Of a DNA stretch of 64,000 nt, positions 17,978 to 27,303 are shown piece by piece. Every line of letters begins with the position of its first letter. The stretch's first letter is position 1. The DNA is from B33-G16 sp964611035 (lineage in GTDB: Bacteria; Desulfobacterota; DSM-4660; Desulfatiglandales; B25-G16): the NCBI GenBank assembly GCA_964611035.1, contig CAZSWT010000007.1:19806-83805 (forward strand), written 5' to 3'. A program made the position numbers and the translations under genes. Under the pieces are notes generated by a model that saw only the letters and a program-made list of their open reading frames with translations, searched no databases and had not been told where the DNA came from.

Positions 17978-18916
17978 TTAAATGAGAGATAAAAGGTAAG
18001 ATCTTAGATTGGCTTTTTCATTCCTCAGACCGAGTTTCTTTCTAAGGTTGTGCCTATGAAACTCGACAGCCCTCGGGGACGCATTCAACAATTCTGCTAT
18101 TTCTTTTGTAGTCTTGCCTTGCTTCACGAGATCTGCCACCTGGATTTCCTTGGGAGTAAGGTCTTTATACACAACGGTCAAACTATGGAGAAAGGGAGAG
18201 ATAATATCGTTTATGCGTAATTCTAAAATATCTGAAAAAGTCTTTTGTTTCCCGTCTAATCCGCTGCCTTTCAGCTTTTTTAGGTAGGGCAGAATCAATT
18301 CCCTTACATTGAGTAAAATTCTTTGTTCAAGGGCTGCTTTGTCGTCCTCTCTCTTCCCCAAGAGGACTTTTAATGCGATGTTGAGCTCCTTAAGGTTCTT
18401 GTTCTTGTCTTCCAATTCCTTATCTCTTTGTTTCAATTCTTGTTCAGCCCATTTATGCTCGATAATGTCACCAAGTCGCTCGGCAATAGCATTGAGCAAG
18501 CTTCTTTCTTCCTTCAGGAAGGGACCCTCATCGCTTTCAGGTCGTTGTTCACTATAAAAAACTTCCAACGTGCCAATGTTATGATTGTTTGCTTTTATTG
18601 CTGTGGCCTGCTTCCATGGTGTTTCTTTGTAATTACGCGTGCAAAAAATTTCGCCTTTCACGATGATTTGTGTACCGGTAATATCAGGATACTGCCATGC
18701 ACTGGCTACCAAGTTGGCCGTTGCCTGAAGTAACCCAGAAAGCGAAATCCCGGGTTTTTCCATAAGCTGACTAATGGAGTAGAGACAATTAAGTTCCTTG
18801 AGTCTCTCTTCGAGTTGCCCGGTTTTCACTTGATACCTCTGTTGAGCTTGCTTCATATCATTTTCTAGCTCTTTTATCTTTTTTGCCAGCTCTTTATAGG
18901 TTGATTTATTGCCCAC
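17978..18916 (-). CDS. GAF-like sensor / LuxR-type transcriptional regulator
   Basis: 312 aa, GTG start with AGGAG upstream. Order: N-terminal coiled coil (KSTYKELAKKIKELENDMK, the same style as leaders on PAS/GAF proteins of Desulfobacterota), a GAF-like sensory domain (about 45-165: LYSISQLMEKPGISL, PDITGTQIIVKG, IGTLEVFYSEQRPESDEGPF), a second coiled coil (about 170-215), and a C-terminal LuxR HTH (about 250-312: LTPKEIQVADLVKQGKTTKE, ELLNASPRAVEFHRHNLRKK). The ligand is unknown. It is transcribed alone. Confidence 0.88.
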   Translation of the reverse strand: MGNKSTYKELAKKIKELENDMKQAQQRYQVKTGQLEERLKELNCLYSISQLMEKPGISLSGLLQATANLVASAWQYPDITGTQIIVKGEIFCTRNYKETPWKQATAIKANNHNIGTLEVFYSEQRPESDEGPFLKEERSLLNAIAERLGDIIEHKWAEQELKQRDKELEDKNKNLKELNIALKVLLGKREDDKAALEQRILLNVRELILPYLKKLKGSGLDGKQKTFSDILELRINDIISPFLHSLTVVYKDLTPKEIQVADLVKQGKTTKEIAELLNASPRAVEFHRHNLRKKLGLRNEKANLRSYLLSLI

Positions 18917-19334
18917 TTGAAGCTCCTATTTTTTTGTCCAGCATTATTAATAGGTAGAAGAAATGGTGCCTTCAGGGCAGCAAGGTTAATCCTCTATCTC
19001 TGAATAATGGTAAAATTCTTTGGATACGGAATCTAACGGTTTGTTTTCTCATACATTAATCAAAACTTGATTGAAATGTGGTGCGTTGTCAAGGCCATTA
19101 CCTATTAATTCATACGAATGCCGTTAAATGACTGCACTTTTCTCATGATATCCTTTTATTGGTACCGTCCTGGCTAATCGAAAAAATAATCGACAATAAA
19201 TATCATGGTCGGGGATTTCTAATCTGTGTTTCGAATCCAGAGCATTGCGTAAAACAAAGCAGGCTCTATTATGCGCACCAAAGATATAGCAAAGTGATAT
19301 ATGAGGCTTTTGGCCTAAGGCCTTGGCCGGTATT

Positions 19335-19577
19335 CTATTTGTGTAATCCATTGGCGCGATTGCTGCCGGGCTCAGTAAATACTTGGAAGGATGTAAGTTC
19401 CTCGGGTTTGCCCATCACGGCCACCGAATCACCGGGTTCAAAGCGATAATCAACGGCGGGGTTGGGTTCAAGCCTTTCATGACGCATCACTCCAACAACA
19501 GAAGCACCGGTCCGGCTACGTATGCCCAGTTCACCGATAGTGCGATTATTCAAAGGGCTCTCGGGCAATACTTCAAC
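19335..19577 (-). pseudogene. RCK/TrkA-C domain of the upstream antiporter, separated by in-frame TAG
   Basis: Reading on in the same frame past the TAG at 19578-19580 gives VEVLPESPLNNRTIGELGI, then VVGVMRHERLEPNPAVDYRF and PGDSVAVMGKPEEL: a complete TrkA-C (RCK_C) ligand-binding domain of about 80 residues, ending at a TAA. Full-length relatives of KefB type are about 660 aa, which equals 581 + 1 + 80. The domain looks undecayed, so the stop is recent, a sequence error, or read through. Confidence 0.8.
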
Positions 19578-21323
19578 CTAGTTCAGTTCAAGAAGATCTT
19601 TAGCACTCTGCAGTTGAGCAATCGTACGATAATTATGATGCGATTGATAGAGCGGTGCGTATAATTCTTGCCGTACTGCGTCAGTGTAGTGCTGTATCTC
19701 AGTGACCGGCATATGCAAACAGAGAAGTGCCTGACGCGTAATCTCCAGGCCGGCTTCGAACTCAGGTTGAACGACCATATAGACACCTCTCTTTTGTAAA
19801 GCTTTCATCTGTTCTATCCCTTCAGCTCTAGCTACAATATTGAGGCGTGGATTAAACTTACGGGCATGATCAACAATAGATTGTGCGATAACAATAGCGG
19901 GTGTGGTTATGAGCAGTAAACGTGCTTGATCAATCTTTGCCGCCTCTAAAACGATCGGCTGACTTGCATCACCATAAATTACCGGAAACCCAGCTGTTTT
20001 GGCCTGTTTAACTCGCCGATAATTTAACTCTACAATAACGAAGCCTATGCCCAGTTGCTTCAGAACATGGGCTACATGTGAGCCTATTCTCCCTCCGCCT
20101 GCAATGACTATATGGTTATGAAGGCCGGTTTTCGGAAGGTTAATCGTTTGCAGCGGCTCATGCTTGAACCAGCGATTTCTCAGGGCATAGAGAGGAGCTG
20201 TCAGCCTTGAGATGAAGGGGGTCAGCGCCATGGTTAAAATAGCAGCACTGAGAATCAATGAATACTCATTGGTACCGATTGAGTTCGTTTTGAGGCCCAC
20301 CCTGGCAAGCACAAAAGAAAACTCGCCTATCTGGAAGAGCCCTAAGGCCACTGCTATAGGCACCACATTGCCGTAGCCAAAAACCTTGCTCAAAACCAGA
20401 AAAATAATCCCCTTGCCCATAGAGACCAACAGCACCAAAAGTATGAGCTTGTCCCAATTTGATACTAAAAAAATTGGGTCCAGCAACATGCCCACGGAAG
20501 TGAAGAAAAGCAGGCCAAAAAGATCCCTCAGTGGAATGATATCGCTCAATGCCTGGTGACTATAGTCCGATTCACTGAGGACCATACCGGCAACAAATGC
20601 CCCAAAAGCAAAGGATAGCCCAAAGAGGTAGGTAGCATAGCCGACACCAAGCCCGATGGCAGTAATCGCCACAAGGAATAACTCGCGCGAGTTCCAGCTG
20701 GCGATGGAGGTCATCAGGCGGGGAAGGAGTCGTGTGCCCAGAATAATCATTATTGTAATAAAGAGGGAGGCTTTTATCGCGGAGAAAACAAGCAGCGGGA
20801 ACCCGGTTTTCGGATTATTTAACACTGGCAGAATAATCATCATCGGTACCACCGCCAAATCCTGAACAATCAACATGCCAATCATCACGCGGCTTGAGAG
20901 TGTGCCTAACCATCCTTGGTTCATAAGCGTTTTTAAAATAACCATTGTGCTGGAAAGGGAGATTAGAGCCCCCAGCCAAAGTGAGGGAACCCACTCCCAG
21001 CCCAGATACCATCCGATTCCATACCCGTAAGCCATGGTCAAAACGATCTGTATCGGCGTGCCAATGAGAGCGATGCTACGCACTGGCTTCAGTTCTTTAA
21101 GGGAAAATTCTAATCCCAAAGCAAAAAGCAGGAGTGCAACACCAATCTCCGCTAAGAGTTCGATTTCATGTATCCCCGAAACTGTTACACCGCCAGTGTA
21201 AGGGCCAACCAACACACCGGCCAGCATATAGCCCAGAATTAATGGTTGCCTTAGTTTTTGAGCGATTAACCCTCCTATTAAGGCAGCAACCACAATAATG
21301 ATAATATCAGCGGCTATTCCCAT
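19578..21323 (-). CDS. Monovalent cation:proton antiporter, KefB/YbaL type (CPA2), interrupted by TAG
   Basis: 581 aa. About 12 transmembrane helices of the Na+/H+ exchanger (CPA2) fold (residues 5-385; motifs LILGYMLAGVLVGPYTGG, LLLFALGLEFSLKEL, SLSSTMVILKTL, FAFGAFVAGMVLSESDYS) then an RCK/TrkA-N NAD-binding domain (about 405-520; HIVIAGGGRIGSHVAHVLKQ, VIYGDASQ). RBS GAGGAAAT. It probably exchanges K+ or Na+ for protons across the inner membrane. The frame ends at TAG just before the TrkA-C domain. The rest of the frame is intact, so a truncated transporter without its second regulatory domain is the literal product. Confidence 0.88.
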   Translation of the reverse strand: MGIAADIIIIVVAALIGGLIAQKLRQPLILGYMLAGVLVGPYTGGVTVSGIHEIELLAEIGVALLLFALGLEFSLKELKPVRSIALIGTPIQIVLTMAYGYGIGWYLGWEWVPSLWLGALISLSSTMVILKTLMNQGWLGTLSSRVMIGMLIVQDLAVVPMMIILPVLNNPKTGFPLLVFSAIKASLFITIMIILGTRLLPRLMTSIASWNSRELFLVAITAIGLGVGYATYLFGLSFAFGAFVAGMVLSESDYSHQALSDIIPLRDLFGLLFFTSVGMLLDPIFLVSNWDKLILLVLLVSMGKGIIFLVLSKVFGYGNVVPIAVALGLFQIGEFSFVLARVGLKTNSIGTNEYSLILSAAILTMALTPFISRLTAPLYALRNRWFKHEPLQTINLPKTGLHNHIVIAGGGRIGSHVAHVLKQLGIGFVIVELNYRRVKQAKTAGFPVIYGDASQPIVLEAAKIDQARLLLITTPAIVIAQSIVDHARKFNPRLNIVARAEGIEQMKALQKRGVYMVVQPEFEAGLEITRQALLCLHMPVTEIQHYTDAVRQELYAPLYQSHHNYRTIAQLQSAKDLLELN

Positions 21324-21470
21324 AGGCGTATTTCCTCTTTTTGTAATCAGTTAAAAATAAATGATTCTCATGGGTTATGAGAAAGACATTATATGCATTT
21401 CATAAACGATATACATTATTTTGAAACTTATCCGCTAAAAATCCCCATAATTGGTTTATATTATCATGCA

Positions 21471-21785
21471 TCACGCCTCATCAGTGAGGGCACAGTGCTT
21501 CCGCCACAGGGATCCTCTTCCCTTCACAAACCGAAAGATGGAGTGAGCGCCCACGTAATAGAAAAACGGTGCCCCATACTTCAATACTGCCGTCTGCAAG
21601 GCAAGGATATGAGCCCAGGAGGCCTCTTTCCTTAAAAGGGTAGAGTAGAGGATAAAACGGCTAAAATCATCTAAGGAGGTGATAAGATACCACTTCTCCT
21701 GCGCAGGCGGCGACAACAGGTGATAGGAGGAGTCGTGCTGTATGATTTCCCTAATGTAATTCTTTAATCCTTTTCGCTAATTCTT
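21471..21785 (-). mobile_element. Integrase-core (rve/DDE) transposase fragment
   Basis: About 100 codons of an integrase catalytic core: IIQHDSSYHLLSP (first catalytic Asp), KWYLITSLDDFSRFILYST, WAHILALQTAVLKYGAP and FYYVGAHSIFRF. This type is found in IS481/ISNCY-like transposases. Both ends are missing: no N-terminal HTH, no final Glu. At the 5' side the frame abuts the remnant of another gene (21757-21807). No terminal inverted repeats are visible. An old, immobile fragment. Confidence 0.7.
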
Positions 21786-21807
21786 CGTATGTTGGTTTTC
21801 TGGGCAT
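21757..21807 (-). pseudogene. N-terminal stub of a PAS-type sensor gene
   Basis: An ATG at 21807 opens MPRKPTYEELAKRIKEL before a stop. This leader peptide is characteristic of PAS/GAF sensor kinases and regulators in Desulfobacterota, and resembles the N-terminus of the LuxR regulator at 18916. It runs into the transposase fragment, so an insertion or deletion removed the rest of the gene. Confidence 0.45.
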
Positions 21808-21927
21808 CAAAACATTCTTAAATAGCTATTGCCATAGCAGCAGTCAATTGATGGAAAAAATCCAGCAGTTTGCAAAGAGATATTTTGTTGAAAATCGCTA
21901 TTTCTTATGAGCTTGTATTGCTTGGTT

Positions 21928-24912
21928 TTAGCTATCATTGCTTATCTTCCTCACGAATTGTTCTACTTTTTCTTCGAAAGGCGTTTCAAATCCACCATGG
22001 TAGACGCTTTGGGTAGCAATTTCTGTGGAAACCATAGCCACTCTGTATTTTTGGGGAAAGTTTTTTGCCCGATCTCTGAATTTTTTTCGCACTCTGATAA
22101 AATCGGGAAAATGGAGAAGAAGCATCTTTGCATACGGGGATTTCCCGATATTTTCTGGGTTCGCGAGGAGGTAGCTATAAATGGAATCTGTAAGCTCGTT
22201 TATTTCATGGCTGATTTCATTGCTAATGTCTGTATATAATTTTTTGCCCTGGGATTGGGCATACCGGTGAAAGATCAAGTTGGATTCATCTATTGCTCGT
22301 TTTTCCAGGATCTTTAATACATCCTTTACATATTCCTCTTTATATTCCAGAAATTCCTTGTCTTTCATGAACAATCCTCCAATGATCTCGTAAGAGGAAC
22401 AAATTACACCGCATTTGTTTGCTGAGGCGTCTTTAAGTATTATAATACCATTCTTTTGTATCATGTCTCTCGCCTCGGGAGAAATAAAGGAGTTGGCACC
22501 TTCTATTATTGCTCTGGTAGTTGGATTATGATTATTGTCAAAAAGTTTTTCCCAGTTACCGATATGGATGGTTTCAGGACGCCCTCCACATGGTATAAAG
22601 ACATCCGTAAAGTGAGAAAATATGAGATTTTCAAACTGCGCATGAAACTCGTCTGATGATATCCACTCTTCCCTTATGCCGTCATGGTCTTTTGTAACCT
22701 TTTTAAAGAGATCCACCAGACCTTCTCTCTTTTGCTCCCGAGAGTAAACGATAAAACCAGCCACGTTGAGGCGATCCGGTGAGAATTTCTCGATATCATC
22801 TTTATGAATAAGGCTGCCAAGTTCTTCTTTATCGATACCGTTTGGATCATAGATAACCCCAGAAGCATCGGTGATGGAAGTGATTTGGATCGATGGACAT
22901 TGGGCCAGCAGCAGTTTTATCTCGTTTCCTGCAACATCCCCGTTAGGCCCACCTGTAAGCTTAACGCTGAAGGGGTCTGAGCGGGCGTTAATTCCAAGTT
23001 CCTTCAGCGCCCGCTCCACAAACTTCAGCACACCGAGAGAGGTGACGCCATATTTCTTGTGATTGATGCCGATTTTCTTGCTGGAGATAATGCCGCCCCC
23101 GAGAATGTATCCCCGGTTTTTTGCGCGTTCAGCCATGTATTCAATCATGGAATCATGCATGTTCTCATCGGGCCCCACCTCGATGGGCTCATCTTCGCCA
23201 TAGTAGTCAACTATTTTGGGATCAACAGGTTTCCCATGACGAGTGACAAATATGTCAAGAAATGCATTTATAATTCCCCTCTGAAGGTTGTAAAGACGAT
23301 TGACGACCTTGTCGGACTCTTTCAAATCATGGGCTCGCATGACAACCGCCAGTTTAGAGCCCCCTTGATAGATATCCTTATTTTTCAGATGCTGGGTGTG
23401 GGCCAGGACCATTGCTTCTTTGAAAATGGATTCCATGGTTGAAATAAAGTCGTCTTTTCTTTTTGAGATGACGGTCCGAAATCCTCCTCGAGCAATGTCT
23501 GAAAATCCGAAATGATAACCGGATCCAAAGCGGTGGTAAAAGAATGTTATGCGAAAGGGAAGATCAGGAGGCAGATTGGTCCTGATTTCCTGAGGTAAAT
23601 GATCCATATAATGGGGATCCAGCCTGAAGGAAAGGGCTTTTTTGTATGTAACGAAAAAGTTTGTCTTAAGCGTATATCGGATAAAAAGAAGCGCAACACC
23701 AAACATTATCCTTCTCGTTTCATCCAAGATAACATGGCCTGTGTTGTATTCGTCAATTATGGATTGTAGTCTCTGGTATTCTTTCTCAAGGATTTCTTTA
23801 TCTACACGTTTTTCAGGATCGGGATTAAATTTTTTATCAAACAGTTGTAGCATTTCCCTGGTGAGTTGAAGATGGCTAAAAAAGGCATCTTGGGTTTCGT
23901 CCCAATCAAATCGATAGGGAGAGCTATGCGCCATGTTGGTGTGAACGAAGGTAGTGATTGCGCTTAAAAGGCTGCCCTCTGGACCTGTTAACACGTTACT
24001 GGTTACCAGTTCATAGTATGTTCTGTCATGTATATTAATGACCTTCGTATTATAAAGTTCGGATTGTAATGAGGAGAAGATTGGCATGTCTTTATGTATA
24101 GGTTTTCCGTCTCGAGTAGTAATATATGACGATAAAATTGTTACATTCTGCTCGGCATCTTTTATTTCTAATATATAGTTTCTTTGGGTGGCAACATTAA
24201 GTCGATAAAATATTTCAATAACCTTTCCCAGGTATCCCTTAAACAGCGGATTGATAACTGAAAAAACGAGCCTTGTCTCTTCCCGGCCTTTTTCATCTTT
24301 TGTTGGCTCAACATCCAGAAAGATACCACCCTGGCGGATTGCGGACTGGAAAAGCCACATTGCTCTGGCAACTCTGAGGGCGGGGGAGAGCACAACATAG
24401 CCTCGATTGTTCTCTAAGAAACGCTGAAGAATCGTGTCAAATTCTTGAAAGGTAAAGTCGGGGTAGTGATCTTTAAGGTTTTTACGGATAAGCCCCTTAC
24501 CTCGAAAAATTGGTGTTGATTCCAATTTTTCTTTATCAGTTCGAAAATGGAATTTCTGTAGCTCAAGCTCGCCATCCTGGCCCGGCAGAAAAGTGTTGGA
24601 ATGGATCATTTCTGAATAGATAATCTCTTTATCCTTTATAGAATCGAGGGTCTTGAATAAGGTACCTGGTTTATTTATGGTAGCTATAATAAGCTTTTCA
24701 TCAGTGTCCCTTAAAACAAGCTGATGGTTTTCACCCAGGGTTTGCAGGTTCATGCTTAGATTCAATAGGGCATCTTTTTCAGGTCCAAAGGTGATGAAAA
24801 AATACGGATGCATACTCTCGAGAAGCCAGTTTAAATTTTTTAATGCAAAATTTTTATGTTTTCCTATGGCCCTGGAAATTTGATTGATGGCTTTTTGTGG
24901 ATCAATATACAT
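21928..24912 (-). CDS. Large NAD-dependent glutamate dehydrogenase-type protein
   Basis: 994 aa, RBS AAAGGAGGG. It belongs to the large (about 110 kDa) amino-acid dehydrogenases related to NAD-GDH. The N-terminal ~450 residues are a regulatory region with an ACT-like segment (LVLRDTDEKLIIATINKPGTL). The catalytic half carries GFSDIARGGFRTV, the GGSKLAVVMRA region, then KLTGGPNGDVAGNEIKLLL (Rossmann nucleotide loop), IPCGGRPETI, IIEGANSFISPEAR and KDASANKCGVICSSYE. It should oxidatively deaminate glutamate to 2-oxoglutarate, linking amino-acid catabolism to NADH. Monocistronic, with an 815-nt non-coding leader region. Confidence 0.88.
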   Translation of the reverse strand: MYIDPQKAINQISRAIGKHKNFALKNLNWLLESMHPYFFITFGPEKDALLNLSMNLQTLGENHQLVLRDTDEKLIIATINKPGTLFKTLDSIKDKEIIYSEMIHSNTFLPGQDGELELQKFHFRTDKEKLESTPIFRGKGLIRKNLKDHYPDFTFQEFDTILQRFLENNRGYVVLSPALRVARAMWLFQSAIRQGGIFLDVEPTKDEKGREETRLVFSVINPLFKGYLGKVIEIFYRLNVATQRNYILEIKDAEQNVTILSSYITTRDGKPIHKDMPIFSSLQSELYNTKVINIHDRTYYELVTSNVLTGPEGSLLSAITTFVHTNMAHSSPYRFDWDETQDAFFSHLQLTREMLQLFDKKFNPDPEKRVDKEILEKEYQRLQSIIDEYNTGHVILDETRRIMFGVALLFIRYTLKTNFFVTYKKALSFRLDPHYMDHLPQEIRTNLPPDLPFRITFFYHRFGSGYHFGFSDIARGGFRTVISKRKDDFISTMESIFKEAMVLAHTQHLKNKDIYQGGSKLAVVMRAHDLKESDKVVNRLYNLQRGIINAFLDIFVTRHGKPVDPKIVDYYGEDEPIEVGPDENMHDSMIEYMAERAKNRGYILGGGIISSKKIGINHKKYGVTSLGVLKFVERALKELGINARSDPFSVKLTGGPNGDVAGNEIKLLLAQCPSIQITSITDASGVIYDPNGIDKEELGSLIHKDDIEKFSPDRLNVAGFIVYSREQKREGLVDLFKKVTKDHDGIREEWISSDEFHAQFENLIFSHFTDVFIPCGGRPETIHIGNWEKLFDNNHNPTTRAIIEGANSFISPEARDMIQKNGIIILKDASANKCGVICSSYEIIGGLFMKDKEFLEYKEEYVKDVLKILEKRAIDESNLIFHRYAQSQGKKLYTDISNEISHEINELTDSIYSYLLANPENIGKSPYAKMLLLHFPDFIRVRKKFRDRAKNFPQKYRVAMVSTEIATQSVYHGGFETPFEEKVEQFVRKISNDS

Positions 24913-25727
24913 TTTGCACCCTCCTTTCGCCTTTTATATTTTATCCTTTTTTAATGTCCGCCAAAAGGCAATAAATAGAATTTTACCATTGACCCTTCTA
25001 CCTAACCTTTATTAGTGAAAAAATATAAAGTATTCTTAACTACTTAGGCTCTCAGGTTCAAGCCTGCCCTGGCGCGATGGCCGTTATCAAGGAAAGCGAC
25101 TCCCGACTGCTTAAAAGTATCTCTCTTAAATTCAACTTCTTGAAATCAGGTCTGGGCCAGGGGTTCTCAGTTCAGGGGGACAACCCCGATTTATCGAGGA
25201 ACTCTGAACCTGTGTAGTTAATTTTAATCAACAAATAAATTTACTAAAATATACCATTTTTTTCAAGTAAGTCAACTTAAATACTGCCAGTTTTGGAAAT
25301 TTTATACCTAAAATTATAAAAAATTAATTTTTAGTCCGTTTTTAAGGTCCAGAAGTGCAATGTGGCTTATTCATTGAGCTGCACATGCTGTTTTCAGTCC
25401 CAGTTTAAGGAGTTGTTTGTTCAGGACTAATCTCCCGCGTTTTGCTGACTCGAAGACTGAGAAAATTCAGAAAAAAATGATTTGTAGGCCTGGATTAAGG
25501 TTTTCTGAAAATAATGTGCCCGTTATCCTTATGACGTGATGAATCCAGATAAATATACATTAAACTCTGTTAAGCTGGACATCGAGATCAATTCCAATTG
25601 CGCTTGATACTTTATTGTATTTGTTTGCAGGGAGTGCCCGGAGTTGAGCATTGACCAACTATTTTTTTAGCGATATAATAACAATATTGATTAGGTCCAA
25701 AAAAGGAGTTGTTCCCACAAGAAACCC
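24913..25727. other. 815-nt divergent intergenic region with a short hairpin
   Basis: This AT-rich region separates the divergent GDH and lptF genes and should hold both promoters. A hairpin at 25170-25209 pairs GTTCAG with CTGAAC and encloses the motif CCCCGATTTATCG, which recurs at 48792 and 61729. Nothing coding is seen. Confidence 0.5.
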
Positions 25728-26834
25728 ATGAAAAAAATTATCAATATATATATCTTCAAGGAGATGGTTCCTGTTTTTATAACTGGCCTTATTTTATTTA
25801 CCTTTCTTGTGCTTGCCGGCAGGGTATTAAAACTGACTGAATGGATGGTTAATCATGGAACAGACATCTCACAAGTTCTACTAATAATCGTTTATACTAT
25901 TCCCTATGTTCTCTTTTTTACATTACCCATGGCCACCCTTTTGGCCTCTCTCATTGCCTTCTCGAGGCTTAATGAGGACAATGAGATAATTGCCTTAAAG
26001 TCATCTGGAATCAGCCTATATCAGATACTTCCTCCAGTAGTCACCTTTTCTATCCTTAGCTATCTTTTGGCCTCCTTTATAGCAATCTATCTCTTTCCTA
26101 TTGGTAATCATTCTATGACAAGGCTCCTTTTTGAGATAGCCCAATCAAATACAAGCATTGGAATAAAACAGGGTGTATTCAATGACAACATTCCCAATAT
26201 AGTATTCTATGCAAATCATATATCTGCGCATGACCAAACAATGGAAGGGGTCTTTATATTTGATGAGAGGGATCCGAGCATTTCTAACACTATTATTGCA
26301 CGGAAAGGGAGGATAATATCTGATCCAAAAAAGATGTCCATCCATTTACATCTAATTGATGGATCTAGTTTTATGGTAAGCAAGGATTTGGATTCATCTA
26401 AAAAACTGCGGTTTGCATCCTATGACTTACGTATAGAGCTTGAAGATATAATAAGTAAATTCTCTTCACAGAAAAAAGGTAGAAAGGAGATGTCCATCTC
26501 TGAACTCAGGAGTCACCTTAAGAAAGTAAAAAAAGCAACCGTGAAACACAATATCTTGGCCATAGAATTGCAGCGGAAATTCTCCATTCCTTTTGCTTGT
26601 TTACTTTTAGGCCTTATTGGTTTCCCTCTTGGACTAATGATGAGGGCAAAAAGAAGATCGTGGGGGATTGCCCTGAGTATTGTGATTTTTGTCGTTTACT
26701 ATATTTTGCTGTCAGCAGCGGATAGCTTAGGAGAAACAGGCACATTAAACCCTGTTATAGCTATGTGGATACCGAACATGGTTTTGGGGGCTGCCACATT
26801 TGTCTTGTTCTGGCGGGCAAGACGGGAAGCATAG
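25728..26834 (+). CDS. lptF: LPS export permease, LptF/LptG family
   Basis: 368 aa, YjgP/YjgQ family. Inner-membrane component of the LptB2FG transporter that extracts LPS. Six transmembrane segments: about 12-32, 50-80 and 100-120 in the first half, then about 275-360 in the last third. Between them is a periplasmic beta-jellyroll (about 135-250). The motif LLASLIAFSRLNEDNEIIAL followed by KSSGIS after TM2 is diagnostic. Closer in feel to LptF. Normally lptF and lptG are adjacent; here only one permease is present and the next gene is convergent. Stop codon TAG. Confidence 0.87.
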   Translation: MKKIINIYIFKEMVPVFITGLILFTFLVLAGRVLKLTEWMVNHGTDISQVLLIIVYTIPYVLFFTLPMATLLASLIAFSRLNEDNEIIALKSSGISLYQILPPVVTFSILSYLLASFIAIYLFPIGNHSMTRLLFEIAQSNTSIGIKQGVFNDNIPNIVFYANHISAHDQTMEGVFIFDERDPSISNTIIARKGRIISDPKKMSIHLHLIDGSSFMVSKDLDSSKKLRFASYDLRIELEDIISKFSSQKKGRKEMSISELRSHLKKVKKATVKHNILAIELQRKFSIPFACLLLGLIGFPLGLMMRAKRRSWGIALSIVIFVVYYILLSAADSLGETGTLNPVIAMWIPNMVLGAATFVLFWRARREA

Positions 26835-26895
26835 GTACTTCTAAGATCTTTACATGGGAGGTCACCAACGAGCGGATCCACTATATCCGCACTCA

Positions 26896-27282
26896 TCATG
26901 TCACTACATGGCCACTCTCCAGCAGTATCTGCGTTGCTTTTTCTAAGCTTTCTTCTCTTACTAGAAGGTAGTCAGTATCATAGGTTGATATTGCAAAGAT
27001 ACTGACGCCTGCCTCACAAAGCGGCATCGCGAGAGAAGCTAGGCTACCAGTAAGGTCAAAATCAAGAGGCCCGATCACCTTGAAACAGCGCCAGCCGGTT
27101 TCAGGTTTCCAATCTGCCGGCACAATTTCTTCAGACAGAACAACAGAAAGCTCATCACTGGTTCGTGTGATGGACCAAAATGGAGAATGAGAAAAAAATT
27201 CGGGAATTGGTTCATCTGGCAAAAGACGGCAGATCGCAAGCCGTTGTGGCAGAATAATAAGGGATAGACTTTTCACATCCAC
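26896..27282 (-). CDS. ACT-domain protein (CASTOR/ACT_7-like)
   Basis: 128 aa. Two ACT-like halves: SLIILPQRLAICRLLPDEP with the SITRTSDELSVVLSEE strand, and CFKVIGPLDFDLTGSLASLA followed by GVSIFAISTYDTDYLLV. This architecture binds amino acids as ligands without enzymatic activity. It lies 21 nt downstream of the DapF homologue in a five-gene amino-acid cluster, so it may sense the substrate or product of that pathway; that is inference. Confidence 0.82.
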   Translation of the reverse strand: MDVKSLSLIILPQRLAICRLLPDEPIPEFFSHSPFWSITRTSDELSVVLSEEIVPADWKPETGWRCFKVIGPLDFDLTGSLASLAMPLCEAGVSIFAISTYDTDYLLVREESLEKATQILLESGHVVT

Positions 27283-27303
27283 TTTATTTGCTGGTTAGAG
27301 GAT

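Noticed and set aside
19578..19580. Possible pyrrolysine (TAG) recoding
   Set aside because: At least six unrelated genes here (lptF, the efflux adaptor, fdhA, the nuoE-like gene, the NuoF-GltD fusion, the radical SAM gene) end normally at TAG, and no Pyl-dependent methyltransferase is present. A nonsense mutation is simpler.
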